From an uncultured Lentisphaerota bacterium (GTDB lineage Bacteria > Verrucomicrobiota > Kiritimatiellia > CAIQIC01): DNA of 64,000 bases. A program made the translations under genes and the position numbers. The stretch spans positions 1-64,000 of the forward strand of contig CAISWQ010000028.1 in NCBI GenBank assembly GCA_903889245.1, read 5' to 3'. Under the pieces are notes generated by a model, which ran no database searches, had not been told where the DNA came from, and saw nothing but the letters and a program-made list of their open reading frames with translations. Below, piece by piece: positions 26,101 to 33,816 of this stretch; positions within the stretch are counted from its first letter, which is position 1; the number at the start of each line of letters is the position of its first letter.

Positions 26101-26485
26101 TTGGAGCACGAAGACCGTATCGCGCGCTTTCCTGCCGATCGCCGGGCGCGTCTGGAATCCCAAGCTGCGCGGCCATGATCCGCGCGGCCCGTTCACCGTC
26201 CGCATTACCGATTCATCGCATCCGATCACCGCCGGCCTGAAAGACTTCGAGACTACCGACGAACTTTATACCTGCCTTGAAGGTGATGTGCCGGTCCAGG
26301 TGCTCGCGCAGGCGACCTCGAAGGTGGACAAGAAAGACTACGCGCTGGCGTTCGTGTTCACGCCCGGCAAGGGCCGCGTCTTCCACTGTCCGCTCGGGCA
26401 CGATGTACAGGCGTTCAACGAAGCGGTCGGCGCGCTCTTCCGCCGCGGCGCGGCGTGGGCCGCCGGTCTCGCCCCATCCGAATAA
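23117..26485 (+). CDS. HEAT-repeat protein with C-terminal ThuA domain
   Basis: About 1122 residues if the ATG at 23117 is used. A hydrophobic segment near residues 42-58 (TFTFIATFLGLGMFLASTAA) looks like a signal peptide, though the part before it is unusually long and encodes a paired hairpin element. HEAT-like helical repeats fill about residues 100-680 (repeated VRAAACLALGKIG, VRVAALEALGTLG, VRAAAAKTLGKIG). A beta domain spans roughly 715-880, and a ThuA/glutamine-amidotransferase-like domain runs from KKILIVTGCDYPGH near 899 to the end, with LVMVHFACGAF. ThuA proteins are linked to oxidised disaccharide use, fitting the module. The true start is uncertain. Confidence 0.75.
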   Translation: MKTINTATTPREVTRPTNYAPRLSSFFCRPGHRPGGSVRHQTFTFIATFLGLGMFLASTAAPLPDDVTTALQTLQKYDYGQPRQPLFALEAFSGRATAQPEQQQALAAAYLKIVTASDSTAAARIFACQQLALVGGAAEVSALAALLHQPEQADFARVALQSMPAPEAGAALRSALEKLTGQPLIGVINSLGERRDAQAVPALAKLCGQGEAAVRAAACLALGKIGTAAAAAALPAEAIEARLTCAERAGGKIAADIYASLCSTQQPALRLAGLRGLARLDDAQAAPLLAKAIHDTDATLALSALQILGELKGDAISATLTAELPKLDATRQVTLLAILAERRATCAREAVTALAKNDDEVVRVAALEALGTLGDASSLPTLLQAAAGKKGAVKTAAEAALVQIAAPGIDEALIKAIADGASGERVAAINAAASRTLAGAQPALFASARDADEAVRAAAAKTLGKIGMTESYPQLVALLGAVQNEELEAAIAAVGHRVSEPQARVAPLLALLKRDGASPATQAAVLRTLAGLGGKEALAAVRERLTAKDAALQDAAIRALAGWPDVEALEALANLICNSANPTHKALAMRGLFRLAPTADNGACWFRGPVLAAMKSDDEKRQWLGALGNVHSFDAWGVGDTLLKDPAVKKEAALAMAQVGKALLAKNPDEVLDEMKAVLAAVPDSTAAKTVLAEAQAALGIKSAFSDARKKELAAKLPAGARIAAYLDCGAEKQDKAAGGIMLRELNGKNWTWHGQSENPAALTAAFAGGHLKFEASGLKPKLHYQVGFTWWDFDANGREQSVWLGGKQVLPKTALPAWQGKQQGPAMLSVAVPPDAIKNGKVAIEFHGEGKSNVVCSEIWLVESATPVLLATASAAITIAPAPKATKPEVRANAGAQKKILIVTGCDYPGHKWQLTTPALTAALAKDKRLEISVVEDANFLGSPELKNYDAVVLHYQNHEVPAPGPAALANFRQYVEGGHGLVMVHFACGAFIDWSTKTVSRAFLPIAGRVWNPKLRGHDPRGPFTVRITDSSHPITAGLKDFETTDELYTCLEGDVPVQVLAQATSKVDKKDYALAFVFTPGKGRVFHCPLGHDVQAFNEAVGALFRRGAAWAAGLAPSE
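23143..23221. repeat. Paired-hairpin (REP/BIME-like) element
   Basis: Hairpin one has 9-bp arms GCCGCGTGA (23143-23151) and TCACGCGGC (23154-23162), followed by CTACA. Hairpin two has arms GCCGGGTC (23203-23210) and GACCCGGC (23214-23221), preceded by TGTAG. The two halves face each other through CTACA/TGTAG. The same layout occurs at 33817-33880. The element lies inside the open frame of the HEAT/ThuA gene. Confidence 0.85.
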
Positions 26486-26489
26486 TCAT

Positions 26490-26534
26490 TCCCAAGGATT
26501 GGACAAGCGGGGACTGTTTTTTCCAAACTTTGGA
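26490..26534. repeat. PAL-31 palindrome pair
   Basis: Copies centred at 26497 and 26528, 31 bp apart, in the 244-bp gap between the HEAT/ThuA gene and rpsP. Arms are partly decayed (AAG/ATT and AAA/TTT). Confidence 0.8.
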
Positions 26535-26625
26535 TGGGTTCGCACACCCCCGTTCAATACTGGAAGAGGAATGCGTTGGATATTGGCCTGGCAAGGGCCG
26601 CAAGAAGAACAGCCATAAAAAGGGT

Positions 26626-26654
26626 TTGCGGGCGCGGGGGGAATAGGCTATAGA
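26626..26654 (+). promoter_or_regulatory. Predicted promoter of the rpsP operon
   Basis: -35 TTGCGG (26626-26631), 17-bp spacer, -10 TATAGA (26649-26654), about 75 bp before the rpsP start. Confidence 0.5.
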
Positions 26655-26729
26655 ACCGCGCTCGTTTGTCCGGCGGCGACGGTCGCGTGTGCGGCGCGCC
26701 GGCCGGTTGGTTGAGTCTGGAGGCACGTT

Positions 26730-27014
26730 ATGGCAGTCATAGTCAGGTTGCGGCGGATGGGCGGAAACAAGAAGCCGTTCTTCCGCATTGTGGCGACCGA
26801 TTCGCGGTGCTCGAATACCGGGCGCTTTTTGGAAGCGCTGGGCTGGTATGACCCGAAAAAGAAGGGCACCAACTTCGAGTTGAAGACCGACCGCGTGGAA
26901 TACTGGGTCAGCAAGGGCGCCCAACTCTCGGATACCGTGAACAGCCTGATGCGCAAGCTGCGCAAGACGGCGGCGAAAGCCGCGGCCAAGGCCGCCGCGC
27001 CGGCGCAGGCCTGA
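26730..27014 (+). CDS. rpsP: 30S ribosomal protein S16
   Basis: A 94-residue S16 protein. The N-terminal VIVRLRRMGGNKKPFFRIV and the central GRFLEALGWYDP are the family signature, and an alanine/lysine tail ends the protein. S16 binds 16S rRNA in small-subunit assembly. It is preceded by GGAGG and starts the operon rpsP-khpA-trmD-rplS-rnhB. The canonical order in many bacteria has rimM between the KH gene and trmD; here rimM is missing. Confidence 0.97.
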   Translation: MAVIVRLRRMGGNKKPFFRIVATDSRCSNTGRFLEALGWYDPKKKGTNFELKTDRVEYWVSKGAQLSDTVNSLMRKLRKTAAKAAAKAAAPAQA

Positions 27015-27027
27015 ACGGGATAGCCGC

Positions 27028-27258
27028 ATGAGAGAGTTTGTGGAACAAATTTTGCGCGCGCTCGCCGATCATCCCGAGCAAATCCGGCTCGCGGAACTGG
27101 CGGGCGAGCAGACGACCGTGTTCGAGCTGCGCTGCCACAAGGAAGACCTGGGCAAGCTGATCGGCAAGAGCGGCCGCACCGTCGGCGCGGTCCGCGTGCT
27201 GTTGAGCGCGTTCGCCGCCAAGCATGGCCGGCGCGCGATGCTCGAAATCGTCGAGTGA
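27028..27258 (+). CDS. khpA: KH-domain RNA-binding protein KhpA
   Basis: A 76-residue single KH domain (formerly YlqC). The GKLIGKSGRTVGAVRVLL loop at about 49-66 carries the GxxG RNA-binding motif (GKSG). In Gram-positive bacteria KhpA works with KhpB as an RNA chaperone affecting cell division and small RNAs. It lies 13 bp after rpsP and 13 bp before trmD, the usual place for this gene. Confidence 0.92.
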   Translation: MREFVEQILRALADHPEQIRLAELAGEQTTVFELRCHKEDLGKLIGKSGRTVGAVRVLLSAFAAKHGRRAMLEIVE

Positions 27259-27271
27259 GGCCGGGCGCGCC

Positions 27272-27982
27272 ATGCGCACGCCGCTGCAGATTGAGGTCAT
27301 CACCATCTTCCCGGAGATGCTGGATGGCTTTCTCGGCGCGAGCATGATGAAGCGCGCGGCGCAGTTGGGCGCGGTGCAGTTCCGCGCGGTCAACCTGCGG
27401 GACTTCACGAGCGATGCGCACCGGACGACCGATGACCGCCCGTTCGGCGGCGGTCCGGGCATGGTGCTCAAGTGCGAGCCGGTCTTCGCCGCGGTGGAAA
27501 AGCTGCGGCAGCCGGACGCGAAGGTGATTTTGATGACGCCGCAGGGCCGGCCCTTCCGGCAGGCCACGGCGCAGCGGTTGGCGGGCGAACGGCATCTGAT
27601 CTTTGTCTGCGGCCACTATGAGGGCGTGGACGAGCGGATCCGGGCGACGCTGGTGGACGAGGAAATCTCCATCGGCGACTATGTGCTGACCAACGGCGTG
27701 CTGCCGGCGGCGGTGGTGATTGATGCGGTGGTGCGGCTGCTGCCGGACGTGCTCGGCGGCGAGGGCGCCACGCAGGAAGAATCGTTTGCGGCGGGGCAAC
27801 TGGAATACCCGCACTATACGCGGCCGGCGGAGTTCCGCGGCATGGCGGTGCCGGATGTGCTGATGTCCGGCAACCACGCCGCGATCGCCAAGTGGCGGGC
27901 GGAGCAGGCGCTCCGCCGCACGCGCGAGCGGCGGCCGGATATGTTGAAAGAGGAAGGACAGAAGCATGAGCAAGATACTTGA
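27272..27982 (+). CDS. trmD: tRNA (guanine-N1-)-methyltransferase
   Basis: A 236-residue SPOUT methyltransferase that makes m1G37 in tRNAs with a G36 and so prevents frameshifting. Family marks are ITIFPEML near the start, [14 protein letters not shown] at about 50-63, the trefoil-knot SAM loop with [11 protein letters not shown], and [12 protein letters not shown]. The C-terminal domain has [10 protein letters not shown]. The start at 27272 is chosen at the conserved N-terminus. Its last 17 bases overlap the start of rplS, indicating translational coupling. Confidence 0.95.
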   Translation: MRTPLQIEVITIFPEMLDGFLGASMMKRAAQLGAVQFRAVNLRDFTSDAHRTTDDRPFGGGPGMVLKCEPVFAAVEKLRQPDAKVILMTPQGRPFRQATAQRLAGERHLIFVCGHYEGVDERIRATLVDEEISIGDYVLTNGVLPAAVVIDAVVRLLPDVLGGEGATQEESFAAGQLEYPHYTRPAEFRGMAVPDVLMSGNHAAIAKWRAEQALRRTRERRPDMLKEEGQKHEQDT

Positions 27983-28346
27983 AAAGATACGTCAGGAGCA
28001 GGCGAAGAAGGAAGGCGTGCCGGAATTCACCATCGGCGACACCGTCCACGTCCACGTGAAGATCAAGGAAGGCGACAAAGAGCGCGTCCAACTCTTCACC
28101 GGCACCGTCATCGCCCGCAACGGCCGCGGCGCCACGGAAACCTTCACCGTCCGCCGCATCAGTTACGGCGAAGGCGTCGAGCGCGTGTTCCCGGTGCATG
28201 CCCCGTGCCTCGCCAAGGTCGAGGTCGAGAAGTCCGGCCGCGTCCGCCGCGCAAAGCTCTATTACCTGCGCAAGCGCACCGGCAAGGCGACGAAACTCGA
28301 TGAGGGCGCCGAGGCCGAGACGCCCGCCGCCAAGGCGAAGGCCTGA
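27966..28346 (+). CDS. rplS: 50S ribosomal protein L19
   Basis: A 126-residue L19 protein, located at the subunit interface. [21 protein letters not shown] and [18 protein letters not shown] are the conserved core, followed by the [15 protein letters not shown] signature. An extra C-terminal Ala/Glu/Lys tail of about 15 residues is present. It overlaps trmD by 17 bp, and rnhB follows after 13 bp. Confidence 0.97.
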   Translation: MSKILEKIRQEQAKKEGVPEFTIGDTVHVHVKIKEGDKERVQLFTGTVIARNGRGATETFTVRRISYGEGVERVFPVHAPCLAKVEVEKSGRVRRAKLYYLRKRTGKATKLDEGAEAETPAAKAKA

Positions 28347-28359
28347 CCGGGAGCCCGCC

Positions 28360-28998
28360 GTGCTCGACCACGAGCGCGCCTGCTGGAGCGCCGGTATCCA
28401 ACGCCTCGCCGGCGTGGATGAAGCCGGGCGTGGTCCGTGGGCCGGTCCTGTGGTCGCCGGTGCGGTGGTGATCCTCCCCGTGTTTGCCAGCGCCGAGGCC
28501 GGGGGCTTCTTCCGCGGCCTCACCGATTCCAAAAAACTCACGCCCGCGCGGCGTGAGTTTTTCTTTGAACAGCTCCGCAGCCGCCCGGAAATTTCCTGGG
28601 CCACCGGCCAGGCTGACGTTGGCGAAATTGATGCGCTGAACATCCTGCGCGCGACGCACCTGGCGATGGCGCGCGCGCTCGCCGCGCTCCAGCCGCCGCC
28701 CGAATTCGCGCTCGTGGATGGCCTGCCGGTCAAGGGCCTCCCCTGCCCCCACCGTGCCATTGTCCGTGGCGACTCGTTGAGCCTCTCCATCGCCGCCGCC
28801 AGCATCATCGCCAAGGTCACGCGCGACCACCAGATGCTCGAACTCGACCGCCAGTTCCCCGGTTACGGCTTCGCCAGGCACAAAGGTTATGGCACCGCCG
28901 CGCACCAGCGCGCACTGCGCTCGCTCGGCGCGACGCCGCAGCACCGCCGCAGCTTCCGGCCCATCCGCGAGCTGCTCGGCATTGAAAATCCAAGCTGA
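28360..28998 (+). CDS. rnhB: Ribonuclease HII
   Basis: A 212-residue RNase HII that removes ribonucleotides from RNA-DNA hybrids. Catalytic residues are in GVDEAGRGPWAGPVVAGAV (DE at about 19-20), the acidic FALVDGLPV near 120, and SIIAKVTRDHQM near 150. The C-terminal FPGYGFARHKGYGTAAHQRAL is the family signature. The GTG at 28360, with a GGGAG site, fits the conserved N-terminus. It sits in the rpsP operon as in many bacteria. Confidence 0.95.
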   Translation: MLDHERACWSAGIQRLAGVDEAGRGPWAGPVVAGAVVILPVFASAEAGGFFRGLTDSKKLTPARREFFFEQLRSRPEISWATGQADVGEIDALNILRATHLAMARALAALQPPPEFALVDGLPVKGLPCPHRAIVRGDSLSLSIAAASIIAKVTRDHQMLELDRQFPGYGFARHKGYGTAAHQRALRSLGATPQHRRSFRPIRELLGIENPS

Positions 28999-29015
28999 AC
29001 CGGTAGGCTTCCACC

Positions 29016-29519
29016 ATGAATACGAAATTCCTTGTCCCCTGCATGATCATCCTCGCCGGTTGCACCGCCCAGCCGCCGGCCCAGGCGCCGGAATCCGCGC
29101 CGGCGAAAGGAGCCGCCGTCATGAAGAAAGTGGTGAAGACCGAGGCCGAGTGGCGCGCGCAGTTGACGCCGGAACAATATCGCGTCACCCGCGAGCGCGG
29201 GACCGAGCGCCCCTTCTGCGGTCTGATGCACGAGAGCAAGGAGCCGGGCACCTACATCTGCATCTGCTGCGGCCTGGAGCTGTTCAGTTCCGCCAACAAA
29301 TTCAAATCCGGGACCGGCTGGCCGAGCTTCTACCAGCCCGTCGCCGCCGACCACCTCCAGTGCCTGGACGACCGCAGCCACGGCATGGTGCGCACGGAAA
29401 TCCAGTGCGCGCGCTGCGACGCGCACCTCGGCCACGTCTTTGATGATGGCCCGCCGCCGACCGGCAAACGCCACTGCCTCAACGAAGTCTCGCTGAAGTT
29501 TGTGCCGGATAAGAAATAG
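29016..29519 (+). CDS. msrB: Lipoprotein peptide-methionine (R)-S-oxide reductase
   Basis: A 167-residue MsrB with a lipoprotein signal (MIILAGC; lipid on C16), so it repairs oxidised methionine outside the cytoplasm. Zinc cysteines are CICC and CARC, the substrate region is SGTGWPSFY, and the catalytic cysteine is in [11 protein letters not shown] near the end. A second ATG at 29121 would give a cytosolic form but is less likely, since the lipobox is well formed. Last gene of the rightward run; converges with glgP. Confidence 0.92.
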   Translation: MNTKFLVPCMIILAGCTAQPPAQAPESAPAKGAAVMKKVVKTEAEWRAQLTPEQYRVTRERGTERPFCGLMHESKEPGTYICICCGLELFSSANKFKSGTGWPSFYQPVAADHLQCLDDRSHGMVRTEIQCARCDAHLGHVFDDGPPPTGKRHCLNEVSLKFVPDKK

Positions 29520-29567
29520 GACCCAGCCGGCCGATGGGTCCCCTTCGCTGAAATTCCGCAGCCCGTG

Positions 29568-29700
29568 TTTTCCTAGCCTTGGAAAATATCGGGCGGATTT
29601 TTCCAGGGCTTGGAAAAAGTTCCGCGAGATTCCTTGTGGCGCGCTTCGCGCCATCCAATCCTTGAAAAAAACGGCCTGCCGTTTTCCAATCATTGGAAAA
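29568..29700. repeat. PAL palindrome array (4 units), gaps 31/52/31 bp
   Basis: Copies centred at 29577, 29608, 29660 and 29691 between the convergent genes msrB and glgP. The 52-bp gap contains a GGCGCG/CGCGCC hairpin near 29640. The last copy, TTTTCCAATCATTGGAAAA, has both arms changed in a matching way (AAT/ATT instead of AAG/CTT), a compensated change that keeps the dyad. Confidence 0.9.
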
Positions 29701-29779
29701 CCGGCGCGGCTGGAACCACGCCTACCAAGCCGCCTCCGTATCTGTAGCGGCAACCTGTGGTCGCCGCTACAGCAACCGG

Positions 29780-32257
29780 TCAGTCGTGGTTCATCTTGAT
29801 CGGGATGGGCTTGAGGTCCCAGATTTTCTCGGCGTACTCGCGGATGGAGCGGTCGCTGGAGAAGAAGCCCATGCGCGCGACGTTGAGCACGGCCTTCTCC
29901 GCCCAGGCGTCGCGCTGCTGGAACAGCCCCGAGACCTTGTCCTGGGTGTTCACGTAGTCGCGATAGTCGGCGATGTGGAAGAAGTGGTCGCCCCACTCGG
30001 TCAGCAACCGGTACAGGTCGGCGAACAGCTCCGGCTGCGACGGGATGAACGGGTTGTGCTGGAGCGCGCCGATGACGCGGTAGAGCTCCTCGTCGCTTTT
30101 GACCCACTCGCGCGGCCAGTAGCCCTGGTTGCGCAGCTCGATGAGTTCCTCGGCGCGTTTGCCGAAGATGAAGATGTTGTCGAGCCCGACGTGCTCGGCG
30201 ATCTCGATGTTGGCGCCATCCCACGTGCCGATGGTCAGCGCGCCGTTGAGCGAGAGTTTCATGTTGCCGGTACCGGAGGCCTCCCAGCCCGCGGTGGAAA
30301 TCTGCTCGGAGAGGTCGGCGGCAGGCATGATCATCTCGGCCAGCGAGACGTTGTAGTCGGGCAGGAAGACGATCTTCAGCCGCCCCGCCACGTCGCGGTC
30401 GTGGTTGATCACACTGCCGAGCGTGTTGATGAGCTTGATGATGAGTTTGGCGGTGGTGTAGCTCGGCGCGGCCTTCGCGCCAAAGATGAACGTGCGCGGC
30501 ACGAAGTCCTGGCCGGGATGGGCCTTGAGGCGGTAGAACTGCGTGATGATGTTGAGCGCGTTGAGCAACTGCCGCTTGTACTCGTGCAGTCGCTTAACCT
30601 GCACATCGAAGAGCGAGTTGGGGTCCACCATCTGCCCGGTCAGGTCGCGGATCACCTCGGCGAGCCGGGCCTTGTTCGCGCGCTTGACGTCCAAAAACGC
30701 CTGGCGGAAGCCCGCGTCCGCGGCGTGCGGCTCCAGCCCGCGCAACTGGTCGAGGTCGTGGACCCATGTGTCGCCGATGGTGTCGGTGATGAGTGCGGCC
30801 AGTTGCGGGTTGCACTGGATCAGCCAGCGGCGGTGCGCGACGCCGTTGGTGACGTTGATGAACTTCTCCGGCTCCACCGCCGCAAAATCCGGCGCGAGCC
30901 GCTGCTTGAGCAGATCGGAGTGCAGCGCGCTGACGCCATTGACGCGGTGGCTGCCGATCATTGCGAGGTTCGCCATGCGCACCTGCTTGACGTCCCCCTC
31001 TTCGATCAACGACATGCGCTGGACACGATCGAGGCCGTTGGTGGAGGAAAGCCGGATCTTCTGGAGGAACTGCTCGTTGATGTCGTAGATGATCTGCAGG
31101 TGCCGCGGCAACACCTTTTCCATCAGCGGCACGGGCCACTTCTCCAGCGCCTCCGGCATCAGCGTGTGGTTGGTGTAGTTGAGCGACCGCGTGGTCATCT
31201 CCCACGCTTTCTCCCACGGGATATTCGCCTCGTCCACGAGGTAGCGCATCAGCTCGGCCACCGAGAGCGCCGGATGGGTGTCGTTCATTTGCAGCGTCAC
31301 CTTGTCGGCAAAGCTGTCAAAATTTTTGTGGTTCTTCAGGTAGCGGCGGATGATGTCGCGGATCGTGCAGGTGACGAGGAAATATTCCTGGATCAGCCGC
31401 AGTTCCTTGCCGGCGTGCGTGCTGTCGGAGGGATAAAGCACCTTGGTGATGTTCTCGGCCCAGTTCTTTTCCTCGACAGCCTTGACGTACTCGCCCTTGT
31501 TGAAGACGTCGAGCCGGAAACCCTCGGTTGCGCGAGAACTCCAGAGCCGCAGCACGTTGACCGTGTTGCAACCGTGGCCGATCACCGGCATATCGAACGG
31601 CACGCCTTCGAGCATCTGCCAATCCACCCACACGCCGCGGCGGCGGCCGTCATAGTGCACGTCTTCGAGCCGGCCATAGACGACCACGGGCACGGTGTAT
31701 TCGGGGCGGACCATCTCCCACGGATTGCCATACTTCATCCAATCGTCGGGCCGCTCCGCCTGCCAGCCGTTGTCAAATTCCTGCCGGAACATGCCGTGCT
31801 CGTAACGGAGGCCATAGCCATAGGCGGGATATTCCAGCGTCGCGAGCGAATCGAGGTAGCACGCCGCCAGCCGGCCGAGACCGCCATTGCCGAGCCCGGC
31901 ATCCATCTCGAAGCTGACGAGTTGCTCCAGCGTCAGGCCCAGTTCTTCCAGCGCCTGCTTCGTCGCCTCCAGAATACCCAGCGACAGGATGTTGCTGTGC
32001 AACAGCCGGCCGATCAGGAATTCCATTGAGAGGTAGTAGATGCGGCGCGCATCCTGGTCGAGGTAGGCCGACTGCGTCGCGATCATCCGGTCCACCGCCA
32101 GATCGCGGACGGCCATCGAGAGACTGATCAGCTTGTCATACTCCGTCGCCGACCGCACATCCTTGCAGCGCGAGTAGCGCAGATGACTTTCGTAGCGCCG
32201 CTTGATGTCACGCGCCGTGATGACCGTGTCCTTTGTCGCCGTCGTGCTTTTTGCCAT
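29780..32257 (-). CDS. glgP: Glycogen (alpha-glucan) phosphorylase
   Basis: An 825-residue GT35 phosphorylase that releases glucose-1-phosphate from alpha-1,4-glucans. N-terminal YYLSMEFLIGRLL and GLGNGGLGRLAACYLDSLATL are conserved, and EASGTGNMKLSLNGALTIGTWDGANIEI holds the PLP lysine. The start at 32257 follows a GGGAG site. The open frame continues upstream to 32593 but without family similarity. Full length for the maltodextrin/glycogen type. It is monocistronic and divergent from the TA/hypB region; other glycogen genes are outside the window. Confidence 0.96.
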   Translation of the reverse strand: MAKSTTATKDTVITARDIKRRYESHLRYSRCKDVRSATEYDKLISLSMAVRDLAVDRMIATQSAYLDQDARRIYYLSMEFLIGRLLHSNILSLGILEATKQALEELGLTLEQLVSFEMDAGLGNGGLGRLAACYLDSLATLEYPAYGYGLRYEHGMFRQEFDNGWQAERPDDWMKYGNPWEMVRPEYTVPVVVYGRLEDVHYDGRRRGVWVDWQMLEGVPFDMPVIGHGCNTVNVLRLWSSRATEGFRLDVFNKGEYVKAVEEKNWAENITKVLYPSDSTHAGKELRLIQEYFLVTCTIRDIIRRYLKNHKNFDSFADKVTLQMNDTHPALSVAELMRYLVDEANIPWEKAWEMTTRSLNYTNHTLMPEALEKWPVPLMEKVLPRHLQIIYDINEQFLQKIRLSSTNGLDRVQRMSLIEEGDVKQVRMANLAMIGSHRVNGVSALHSDLLKQRLAPDFAAVEPEKFINVTNGVAHRRWLIQCNPQLAALITDTIGDTWVHDLDQLRGLEPHAADAGFRQAFLDVKRANKARLAEVIRDLTGQMVDPNSLFDVQVKRLHEYKRQLLNALNIITQFYRLKAHPGQDFVPRTFIFGAKAAPSYTTAKLIIKLINTLGSVINHDRDVAGRLKIVFLPDYNVSLAEMIMPAADLSEQISTAGWEASGTGNMKLSLNGALTIGTWDGANIEIAEHVGLDNIFIFGKRAEELIELRNQGYWPREWVKSDEELYRVIGALQHNPFIPSQPELFADLYRLLTEWGDHFFHIADYRDYVNTQDKVSGLFQQRDAWAEKAVLNVARMGFFSSDRSIREYAEKIWDLKPIPIKMNHD

Positions 32258-32379
32258 GGTGGTCTCCCAATGAGTTGGCCGGAATATGCCAGAAACCGCC
32301 CGCTTTGCCAAAGGTTTCCCCCTCCTGCGGTTTGCGCGCAGGCGGGGGGCATGATAGTGTCCGCGCGCGAGAATAAACC

Positions 32380-32490
32380 ATGTGCGAGACCTGCGGCTGC
32401 GGCGGGAAGCAACCGCAGCATCACCACGACGAAGCGGAGCAAAAAATCCGATTGTCCATCCGCGGAAAGGGCGGTAGGTTTCCCCCGTGA
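32380..32490 (+). pseudogene. Duplicated 5' end of hypB (36-codon relic or leader ORF)
   Basis: From the ATG at 32380 the frame reads [20 protein letters not shown] and stops at 32488-32490. The first 31 bases (32375-32405, with five bases before the ATG) are identical to the start of hypB (33022-33052), and the His-rich part after it is similar; the GTPase domain is absent. Its stop overlaps the GTG start of the antitoxin gene in GTGA. It is either a remnant of hypB cut by arrival of the toxin-antitoxin cassette or a duplicated leader now serving that cassette. Confidence 0.75.
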
Positions 32491-32705
32491 ATACAGCCTT
32501 ACAAGAATTAGAAACGTTGTCGGTGCCGGAGCGCGTGCAAATCGTGGAGGATTTATGGGACAGCATTGCGCGCAGTAATGCCAACGTGCCCATCCCTCAA
32601 TGGCAAAAGGATGAACTGGCGCGACGGAAGCAGCGTTATCTTCAGCAACCTGATTCCGGCCTGACGTGGGAACAAGTCAAGCAGTCCATCCTGCAAACGC
32701 CATGA
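32487..32705 (+). CDS. Addiction-module antitoxin-like protein (CHP02574 type)
   Basis: A 72-residue protein of the small putative addiction-module component family. The pattern ELETLSVPERVQIVEDLWDSI at 7-27 is the hallmark, and WEQVKQSIL closes the protein. It starts at a GTG overlapping the stop of the hypB-like leader, and its stop overlaps the toxin ATG (ATGA). It is expected to bind and neutralise the downstream ParE/RelE toxin and to repress the operon; no operator palindrome was recognised. Confidence 0.8.
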   Translation: MNTALQELETLSVPERVQIVEDLWDSIARSNANVPIPQWQKDELARRKQRYLQQPDSGLTWEQVKQSILQTP

Positions 32706-33010
32706 CGGAACGCCCCATCCTGCTGCCTGATGCCAAGGCGGACGTTGCGGATGCCTACCTCTGGTACGAGGAACAAGTACTCGGCCTTGGAATGGATTTT
32801 CTGCGTTGCGTTGAAGCCGCCCTGTTGGCGATACAACGCGCGCCCTTATGCTATCCCATCATCCACGAGAACTATCGCCGTACGTTGGTCCGTCGCTTCC
32901 CCTTGGCCATTTTCTTTGAATTCATACCCGAGCAAAACCGGTGTGTGATTTACGCCGTCTTCCATTGCTCCCAAGATCCGGAGAAATGGCGCGGCCGATT
33001 GCCAACCTAG
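32702..33010 (+). CDS. ParE/RelE-superfamily toxin
   Basis: A 102-residue toxin of the RelE/ParE fold. The N-terminal helix pair has [22 protein letters not shown] and the core [17 protein letters not shown], followed by [16 protein letters not shown], the strand pair typical of the group. ParE members poison gyrase and RelE members cut mRNA; which applies here cannot be decided. It is coupled to the antitoxin by ATGA and ends 16 bp before the intact hypB. Confidence 0.82.
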   Translation: MTERPILLPDAKADVADAYLWYEEQVLGLGMDFLRCVEAALLAIQRAPLCYPIIHENYRRTLVRRFPLAIFFEFIPEQNRCVIYAVFHCSQDPEKWRGRLPT

Positions 33011-33026
33011 AACCATTAAACAAACC

Positions 33027-33815
33027 ATGTGCGAGACCTGCGGCTGCGGCGGTAATCAGCAGCATCAGCACCACGCTCACGAGGACGAGGCGGCCCACCG
33101 GCGCGCCCACGAGCTTGGTCTGCCCCACGAACATCATCATCACGATGTTCCCAATCCGGCGGTTGCCATCATCCTGAAGGAGAATGACCGGCTGGCCGAA
33201 CGTAATCGCGGTTTCTTTCTCGCCAGGAAATTGCTCGTCCTGAATTTGATCTCCGCCCCCGGCGCGGGCAAGACCGCGCTCCTCGAAGCCACCTTCCGGG
33301 CCGCCCAAAAGAAATTCTGTTGCGCCGTCATCACCGGCGATCTGCAAACCGATAACGACGCGCAGCGCCTGCGCGCCGCCGGTGGACCCGCGATCCAGAT
33401 CACCACCGGCACCGCGTGCCACCTCGACGCTCACATGATTCAACACGCGCTGGAACAGCTCGACCTCGATGCGCTCGATGTGTTGTTCATCGAGAACGTC
33501 GGCAACCTTGTCTGCCCCACCCTGTTCGATCTCGGCGAAGACGCGCGCGTCGCGCTCTGGTCGGTGACCGAAGGCGACGACAAGCCGCTGAAGTATCCGC
33601 AGATTTTCCAGAGCGCCGCGTTGACGGTGGTGACCAAGAGCGACCTTGCCGCCGCGACGGAATTTCCGCGCGCTGCCGCGCTCGCATATTTGCGGCAGGT
33701 CGCGCCGCAGGCCGAGGTCATCGAACTTTCTGCGCAGAACGGCGCCGGCCTCGAGGCCTGGCTCGGCTGGGTCGAGGCACGCCTCGCGGCCAAACGCGCC
33801 CGCAAGTTCCACTGA
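33027..33815 (+). CDS. hypB: Hydrogenase nickel-incorporation GTPase HypB
   Basis: A 262-residue G3E GTPase that loads nickel into [NiFe] hydrogenase (or urease). The N-terminus has the high-affinity metal motif CETCGCGG and a His-rich stretch (residues 12-41). Walker A is [11 protein letters not shown] near 76, the switch/metal region has [11 protein letters not shown], and [10 protein letters not shown] and [11 protein letters not shown] contain the C/H nickel site and Walker B. No hydrogenase structural gene or other hyp gene is in the window. Confidence 0.93.
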   Translation: MCETCGCGGNQQHQHHAHEDEAAHRRAHELGLPHEHHHHDVPNPAVAIILKENDRLAERNRGFFLARKLLVLNLISAPGAGKTALLEATFRAAQKKFCCAVITGDLQTDNDAQRLRAAGGPAIQITTGTACHLDAHMIQHALEQLDLDALDVLFIENVGNLVCPTLFDLGEDARVALWSVTEGDDKPLKYPQIFQSAALTVVTKSDLAAATEFPRAAALAYLRQVAPQAEVIELSAQNGAGLEAWLGWVEARLAAKRARKFH

Positions 33816-33816
33816 C

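Noticed and set aside
29121-29519. Cytosolic MsrB from the internal ATG
   Set aside because: The lipobox and signal upstream are well formed and the frame is continuous, so the exported lipoprotein form is preferred.
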